From Thermoanaerobacterales bacterium (GTDB taxonomy: Bacteria; Bacillota; Thermosediminibacteria; Thermosediminibacterales; Tepidanaerobacteraceae): a stretch of DNA of 11,042 bases. The notes under the pieces were generated by a model, which searched no databases, had not been told where the DNA came from, and was given only the letters and a program-made list of their open reading frames with translations. Position 1 is the stretch's first letter. Every line of letters starts with the position of its first letter. Positions 7,191 through 11,042 of the stretch are shown here, one piece after another. The DNA is taken from the NCBI GenBank assembly GCA_012839145.1, contig DUNY01000249.1, positions 1-11,042 on the forward strand. The letters run 5' to 3'. Made by a program: the position numbers and the translations under genes.

Positions 7191-7220
7191 AAAAAATTCT
7201 AAAAATGTTTATATATCATT

Positions 7221-7259
7221 TTGATTCAATTGAATATCTATGGTAATATGTGCTAAAAT
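7221..7259 (+). promoter_or_regulatory. Candidate promoter region of the chemoreceptor gene
   Basis: Two overlapping sigma-A-like options: TTGATT (7221-7226) with TAATAT (7244-7249), spacing 17; and TTGAAT (7230-7235) with TAAAAT (7254-7259), spacing 18. No convincing sigma-D (motility) promoter was seen. Either choice leaves a 5' leader of about 60-80 bases before the start at 7329. Confidence 0.4.
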
Positions 7260-7328
7260 ATTAGTCACAGCGTTCAAATTATCTGTTGATTGAATGTTGT
7301 AATATATTTATTACGGGAGGGGTAGTAA

Positions 7329-8729
7329 TTGATTTTTACCAATACAAATAAAGTGATGGATGCTTTAATCAATAAAAAACCCATAGTTACCCAAAATGCA
7401 AAAGTAAAACGGGTATTTGACAAAATAGACCAACTGGAAGACATAAAAGAAGATGCCCGAGAGATGCTTTTAAAAACCATTTCTTTAAGCGCTTCTTTGG
7501 GAAACATAGAGGTAAACATAAAGCATCTAATGGACGAGATAGAAATAATCATGAACAAACTTGGATTGCAGTCGGAGAGCACTTTGGCTTTTGTAGAAGA
7601 AACAACGGCCTCCATGGGTGAAATAGACCATGCCATGAATGATAATGTAAAAAGTATAGATGAAATTCTAAGTAATATTGATCATATTGTTAAAAACAAC
7701 GATAAAAATATAGAAAGTATAGGCTTAATGGGCGAAGTTTGTGGAAAGGTAATGGAAAGCAATAATGAGGTTAATTCAACCCTGGCAAAGCTTTTAGATA
7801 ATTTAAAAGAGATAGGAAATATAGTCGAAGTAATAGAGCAGATTGCGGATCAAACAAATCTGCTTGCCTTGAATGCAAGCATTGAAGCAGCTCGGGCAGG
7901 AGAAGCCGGCAGAGGATTTGCGGTAGTTTCGGAGGAAATAAGGAAATTGGCGGATAACACAAAAGAAAGTTTGGAAAAATTCAAGATTTTTACTGAAGAA
8001 ATCCAAAAAGATTCTACTTTGAGCCTGGAAAGTATGAATCTTACCAATGAAGTGATGCAAAAAATTCCGCTGGTATCTAAGACCATAAAAGAAACGGTAG
8101 AAGGAAATTTTAATGCCATCAACAGCATAAAGAGCGACGTAGAAAATTTTGTAGCATCCTTTCAACAAATCAGCACTGCCGCAAGCGAGATAACTGCTGC
8201 CATGAACAGTCTTTCTACAGAAACTGAGGAAATAGTTTACGTTATTAATACATTGGACAAGGATATAGAAAAACTCAACTCCATTAAAGAAGAGATAAAC
8301 AATATGGATACTGCCTTTATGGCTCAAAACAAAGGGTATTATCAAAAATTTATGGAGAACAGCAGTGAAGTTACGAAAAAAGAATTGACTCAGATTTTAG
8401 AAAATGCTAGAAGGCAGCACGGCCTCTGGATGGACATATTGGAGGAAGCTGTGACGGAGAGTAAGATTATTCCATTGCAAGTTGATGCAAGCCGATGCGC
8501 TTTTGGTCATTTTTACAGTTCCCTGACGATACAAGATGAAGATATTAGGGAATTGTGGGAGAGTATTGATGAACATCATAATAACCTGCATGAAGCCGGA
8601 AAACAAGCACTACTACATATTAGAAATCAAGAGCTTGAGGAGGCTAAAAAGCATCACCAAATTGCTAAGGAAAGCTCCCAAAAAGTAAATCAAATAATAG
8701 ATGAAATAACAGGTATTTTGAGTAAATAA
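7329..8729 (+). CDS. Soluble methyl-accepting chemotaxis protein with C-terminal zinc-binding CZB domain
   Basis: A cytoplasmic chemoreceptor of 466 residues with no membrane segment. It is almost entirely helical coiled coil. The kinase-control hairpin tip is unmistakable: [20 protein letters not shown], followed by [21 protein letters not shown] (about 169-209), the CheA/CheW contact region. The C-terminal domain (about 355-465) carries the chemoreceptor zinc-binding pattern: His364 (QHGLW), Cys390 in CAFGHFY, and the HHNNLH cluster (His416/417 and His421). This matches CZB domains such as that of Helicobacter TlpD, which bind zinc and sense hypochlorite or zinc. There is no N-terminal sensor domain, only about 150 coiled-coil residues, so the CZB domain is probably the input. 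Translation starts at TTG 7329, six bases after GGGAGGGG (7315-7322). No che genes are nearby. It lies between the decayed island and comEB and interrupts otherwise familiar gene order. Confidence 0.92.
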   Translation: MIFTNTNKVMDALINKKPIVTQNAKVKRVFDKIDQLEDIKEDAREMLLKTISLSASLGNIEVNIKHLMDEIEIIMNKLGLQSESTLAFVEETTASMGEIDHAMNDNVKSIDEILSNIDHIVKNNDKNIESIGLMGEVCGKVMESNNEVNSTLAKLLDNLKEIGNIVEVIEQIADQTNLLALNASIEAARAGEAGRGFAVVSEEIRKLADNTKESLEKFKIFTEEIQKDSTLSLESMNLTNEVMQKIPLVSKTIKETVEGNFNAINSIKSDVENFVASFQQISTAASEITAAMNSLSTETEEIVYVINTLDKDIEKLNSIKEEINNMDTAFMAQNKGYYQKFMENSSEVTKKELTQILENARRQHGLWMDILEEAVTESKIIPLQVDASRCAFGHFYSSLTIQDEDIRELWESIDEHHNNLHEAGKQALLHIRNQELEEAKKHHQIAKESSQKVNQIIDEITGILSK

Positions 8730-8785
8730 GCAGGTTATGCAGCTTATATATAGTCCATAAAAATGTATATATGTTTAGGTTGTGG

Positions 8786-8793
8786 AAGGAGAG
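8786..8793 (+). promoter_or_regulatory. Ribosome binding site deciding the comEB start
   Basis: AAGGAGAG lies eight bases before ATG 8802. The in-frame ATG at 8763 is upstream of it and would add 13 residues not typical of the family. Confidence 0.75.
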
Positions 8794-8801
8794 CTCTAAT
8801 T

Positions 8802-9227
8802 ATGCGAAAAGATTGGGACAAGTATTTTATGGATATAGCTTTTCAGGTAAGGGGTAGGTCTACATGTCCCAGACTTAAGGTGGGGGCGGTGGTGGTCAAA
8901 GATAACAGAATCAAAGGGACCGGGTATAATGGCAGTCCTTCGGGGATGGATCATTGTGATGATGTAGGGTGCATGATGAGGGAAAACCATTGTGTTAGGA
9001 CAATTCACGCTGAAGTGAATGCCCTGCTTGAGTGTTCCCCAGAAGAAAGAAAAGGTGCTACAATATATGTTACGGCTCGTCCATGTGCCGAGTGCTCGAA
9101 ACTCATAATCAATTCAGGCATAAAAAGAGTTGTATATGCCCAAGACTATCATATTGATTACGATTGGTTTAAAAATGTGCCTTGGATAGAAATGGTTTAC
9201 ATGCCTGAGGAGGACAATTCACAGTAA
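8802..9227 (+). CDS. comEB: dCMP deaminase, ComEB family
   Basis: Zinc-dependent deaminase converting dCMP to dUMP, feeding thymidylate synthesis. The 141-residue protein shows GRSTCPRLKVGAVVVKD (18-34), GYNGSPSG (41-48), the cysteine/histidine-rich HCDD-GC-HC segment (51-64), the catalytic HAE motif with His69 and Glu71, and PCAEC with Cys95 and Cys98, which complete the catalytic zinc site. This is the standard dCMP/cytidine deaminase-fold layout. Although named comEB from the Bacillus competence operon, no comEA or comEC neighbours are present, so a plain nucleotide-metabolism role is inferred. The order upp ... comEB - tagO - wecB is familiar in Clostridia, but here upp and comEB are separated by the accessory island. 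Confidence 0.95.
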   Translation: MRKDWDKYFMDIAFQVRGRSTCPRLKVGAVVVKDNRIKGTGYNGSPSGMDHCDDVGCMMRENHCVRTIHAEVNALLECSPEERKGATIYVTARPCAECSKLIINSGIKRVVYAQDYHIDYDWFKNVPWIEMVYMPEEDNSQ

Positions 9228-9248
9228 ATGCTTGGCAATGAGCGGCAA

Positions 9249-9277
9249 TTGACAAACCTCTATATATGAAATAAAAT
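9249..9277 (+). promoter_or_regulatory. Strong sigma-A promoter of tagO-wecB
   Basis: Perfect TTGACA (9249-9254), 17-base spacer, TAAAAT (9272-9277, 5/6). Transcription would start near 9284, giving a leader of roughly 30 bases before the tagO ATG. It is the best promoter in the window. Confidence 0.8.
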
Positions 9278-9312
9278 GATTGAAGAGCATACCATACAAA
9301 GGGAGCGATTTC

Positions 9313-10350
9313 ATGCCACTTTACATATATGGTTTTTTAATGTCGATGGTTTTGGCATATCTTGTTACACCATTTGTGATGAAACTGGCTTGGAAAGTTG
9401 GAGCTATCGACATACCCGGTGATGCCCGTAGAGTTCATAAAAAACCAATGCCTCGGCTTGGAGGCCTTGCCATATATATTGCTTTCGTTGTGGCCGGATT
9501 AACAACTCTACCGTTTAAACAAGCATCTGTGAAGGGAATGTTTTTAGGGGCTACTGTAATTGTAGTTGTAGGGATTATCGATGATATTTATAACCTTCCG
9601 GCTAAGGTGAAACTCTTGGGGCAAATTGCTGCTGCAGTTATTTTGGTAATTTACGGTATCAAAGTACAGTTAATTACAAATCCTCTAGGTGGCATGTTCA
9701 TTCTGGGTAAACTTGCAATTCCGGCAACCCTTTTTTGGGTGGTGGGAATTACCAATACATTGAATTTTATAGACGGGCTTGACGGATTGGCGGCAGGAGT
9801 TGCAGCTATTGCCGCTTTTACAATGATGCTTGTAAATTTAAGCTTGGAACAAACCAACGGCGCCCTAGTAATGGCCCTATTGGCCGGTGCAGCCATAGGA
9901 TTTCTACCTTACAATTTTAATCCGGCCAAAATTTTCATGGGTGATACCGGTGCCATGTTTTTGGGTTTTGTTTTGGCTGCACAAGCCATTGAAGGAGCTG
10001 TTAAAAGTGCAACTGCCATAGCCTTAATTGTTCCCATACTAGCTCTGGGACTACCGATTTTCGATACGGCTTATGCAATTTTGCGCAGGTTTGTAAACGG
10101 CAAACCCTTGATGCAAGCTGACAAAGGTCATGTTCATCATAGACTGCTAGCCATAGGCTTATCCCAAAAACAAGCTGTATTATATATGTACGTTATAAGT
10201 ATTTCTTTGGGGATATGTTCAGTGGTTATGGCAAGGATTGGTGTTAAGCAGGCTATCATAGCTCTTGCCCTGGTAATATCTATGCTATTGATTTCAGTAA
10301 GGTATTTAAATATAACCCTAGATACTAAAAAGTCCACCCATGGAATGTAA
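9313..10350 (+). CDS. tagO: Undecaprenyl-phosphate GlcNAc-1-phosphate transferase (TagO/WecA/MraY family)
   Basis: Integral membrane enzyme that transfers GlcNAc-1-phosphate from UDP-GlcNAc to undecaprenyl phosphate, the committed step for teichoic-acid-like or other wall glycopolymers. The 345-residue protein has about ten or eleven membrane segments. Conserved sites: HKKPMPRLGG (42-51), Asp90-Asp91 in GIIDDIYNLP, NTLNFIDGLDGLAAG (148-162), FNPAKIFMGDTGAMFLG (202-218) and the polyprenyl-transferase loop GHVHHRLL (272-279). The HVHH form separates the TagO/WecA group from MraY. ATG 9313 is chosen over an upstream TTG at 9280 because GGGAG (9301-9305) is correctly placed. wecB follows after 14 bases, supporting a wall-polymer role for both. 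Confidence 0.94.
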   Translation: MPLYIYGFLMSMVLAYLVTPFVMKLAWKVGAIDIPGDARRVHKKPMPRLGGLAIYIAFVVAGLTTLPFKQASVKGMFLGATVIVVVGIIDDIYNLPAKVKLLGQIAAAVILVIYGIKVQLITNPLGGMFILGKLAIPATLFWVVGITNTLNFIDGLDGLAAGVAAIAAFTMMLVNLSLEQTNGALVMALLAGAAIGFLPYNFNPAKIFMGDTGAMFLGFVLAAQAIEGAVKSATAIALIVPILALGLPIFDTAYAILRRFVNGKPLMQADKGHVHHRLLAIGLSQKQAVLYMYVISISLGICSVVMARIGVKQAIIALALVISMLLISVRYLNITLDTKKSTHGM

Positions 10351-10364
10351 AGGGGAGCAATTCA

Positions 10365-11042
10365 TTGGAAAAAATTAGAATTCTATCGATTTTCGGCACA
10401 AGGCCTGAAGCCATAAAAATGGCACCATTAGTGCAGGAGCTTAAGAAAAGAGATGCTTTTCAGTGCGAGGTAGCTGTTACAGCTCAACACCGACAGATGC
10501 TGGACCAGGTGTTAGGCCTTTTTGATGTAAGGGCTGACTACGATTTAAATATAATGACTGAAAAACAAACGCTGTTTAGTATTACTACTAAGGCCCTATT
10601 GGGTTTAAGGGATGTTTTGAGCACCTCAAAGCCCGATATGGTGTTAGTTCACGGTGATACTACCACTACATTTGCGGGGGCTTTAGCGGCCTTTTACGAT
10701 GGTATAAAGGTGGGACATGTGGAAGCTGGTCTTAGGACTCATAACAAATGGCTTCCCTTTCCCGAAGAGATGAATCGCAAACTTACAGGATCTTTGGCTG
10801 ATGTGCATTTAGCCCCTACCGAAACAGCAAGAACTAATCTTTTGAAAGAAGGAGTAAAGCCTCAAAATATTTTTGTTACTGGCAATACTGTGATAGATGC
10901 TCTGAAGACTACCGTGAAACAAGACTTTATATTTTCCACGGATATATTAAACCACATAAATTATAAAAACGATAAAATAGTCTTGGTAACAGCCCATCGA
11001 AGGGAAAATCTAGGTAAACCTCTGGAAAATATTTGTTATGCA
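10365..11042 (+). CDS. wecB: UDP-N-acetylglucosamine 2-epimerase (non-hydrolysing), N-terminal part
   Basis: Interconverts UDP-GlcNAc and UDP-ManNAc, the donor for the ManNAc step of wall linkage units. Also known as mnaA in Gram-positives. The gene runs off the right edge; 226 codons are present with no stop. Motifs in order: FGTRPEAIKMAP (10-21), TAQHRQMLDQV (39-49), HGDTTTTF (96-103, Asp98), HVEAGLRT (118-125, Glu120), PFPEEMNR (131-138, Glu134), GNTVID (173-178) and TAHRRENLG (209-217, His211). All catalytic residues known for the E. coli enzyme that fall in this part have counterparts. The start is TTG 10365, with AAGGGGAG at about 10350-10356. It is presumably co-transcribed with tagO. 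Confidence 0.95.
   Translation, partial: MEKIRILSIFGTRPEAIKMAPLVQELKKRDAFQCEVAVTAQHRQMLDQVLGLFDVRADYDLNIMTEKQTLFSITTKALLGLRDVLSTSKPDMVLVHGDTTTTFAGALAAFYDGIKVGHVEAGLRTHNKWLPFPEEMNRKLTGSLADVHLAPTETARTNLLKEGVKPQNIFVTGNTVIDALKTTVKQDFIFSTDILNHINYKNDKIVLVTAHRRENLGKPLENICYA

Noticed and set aside
7803..8345. Long minus-strand frame (180 codons) opposite the chemoreceptor gene
   Set aside because: It mirrors the codon pattern of a clearly real gene, with a composition full of F, Y and C, and shows no domain.
8730..8752. TAAGC...GCTTA hairpin after the chemoreceptor as a terminator
   Set aside because: Only five base pairs, a ten-base loop and no T-run.
9280..9312. TTG 9280 as the tagO start
   Set aside because: It lies next to the predicted transcription start and lacks a ribosome site; GGGAG before ATG 9313 fits better.

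Overview
This is chromosomal DNA from a low-GC, Gram-positive anaerobe of the Firmicutes, most likely class Clostridia. I base this on gene order (prmC - ZIP - ywlC/sua5 - ywlE - rpiB - glyA - upp, then comEB - tagO - wecB/mnaA), strong AGGAGG-type ribosome binding sites, frequent TTG and GTG starts, and sigma-A-like promoters. Species assignment is not possible from the sequence alone.

Positions 1-4936 are a compact plus-strand housekeeping block: the 3' end of prmC (release-factor glutamine methyltransferase), a ZIP-family metal transporter, the two-domain threonylcarbamoyl-AMP synthase for tRNA t6A, a YwlE-type phosphatase with the arginine-phosphatase signature, RpiB, serine hydroxymethyltransferase and uracil phosphoribosyltransferase. 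Gaps are short. rpiB has an additional promoter of its own, and upp ends in a clear intrinsic terminator. RpiB, GlyA and Upp link pentose phosphate, one-carbon and pyrimidine-salvage metabolism; the others serve translation and protein quality control.

Positions 4937-7330 are a decayed accessory island. They hold (i) what looks like a type I toxin-antitoxin locus or its relic: a 22-residue hydrophobic, Lys-tailed peptide gene that converges, through a shared bidirectional terminator, on a roughly 90-nt antisense RNA with its own promoter; (ii) a short fragment of the C-terminus of an IseA-like gene on the minus strand; (iii) a degenerate second copy of the 3' end of upp, with its own downstream hairpin; and (iv) a minus-strand cluster made of a broken C39/papain-like peptidase gene, a twice-frameshifted IseA-like (DL-endopeptidase inhibitor-like) gene, and an open 141-codon gene for an unknown membrane-anchored protein. 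The paired upp and IseA-like remnants suggest an old tandem duplication followed by decay.

Positions 7329-8729 encode a soluble methyl-accepting chemotaxis protein with a C-terminal zinc-binding CZB domain. The conserved plus-strand order then resumes with a dCMP deaminase (comEB) and, from a near-consensus promoter at 9249-9277, tagO/wecA and the 5' part of wecB/mnaA. These last two start and feed undecaprenyl-linked cell-wall glycopolymer synthesis (GlcNAc-1-P transfer to undecaprenyl phosphate, and UDP-GlcNAc to UDP-ManNAc conversion). The window ends inside wecB.
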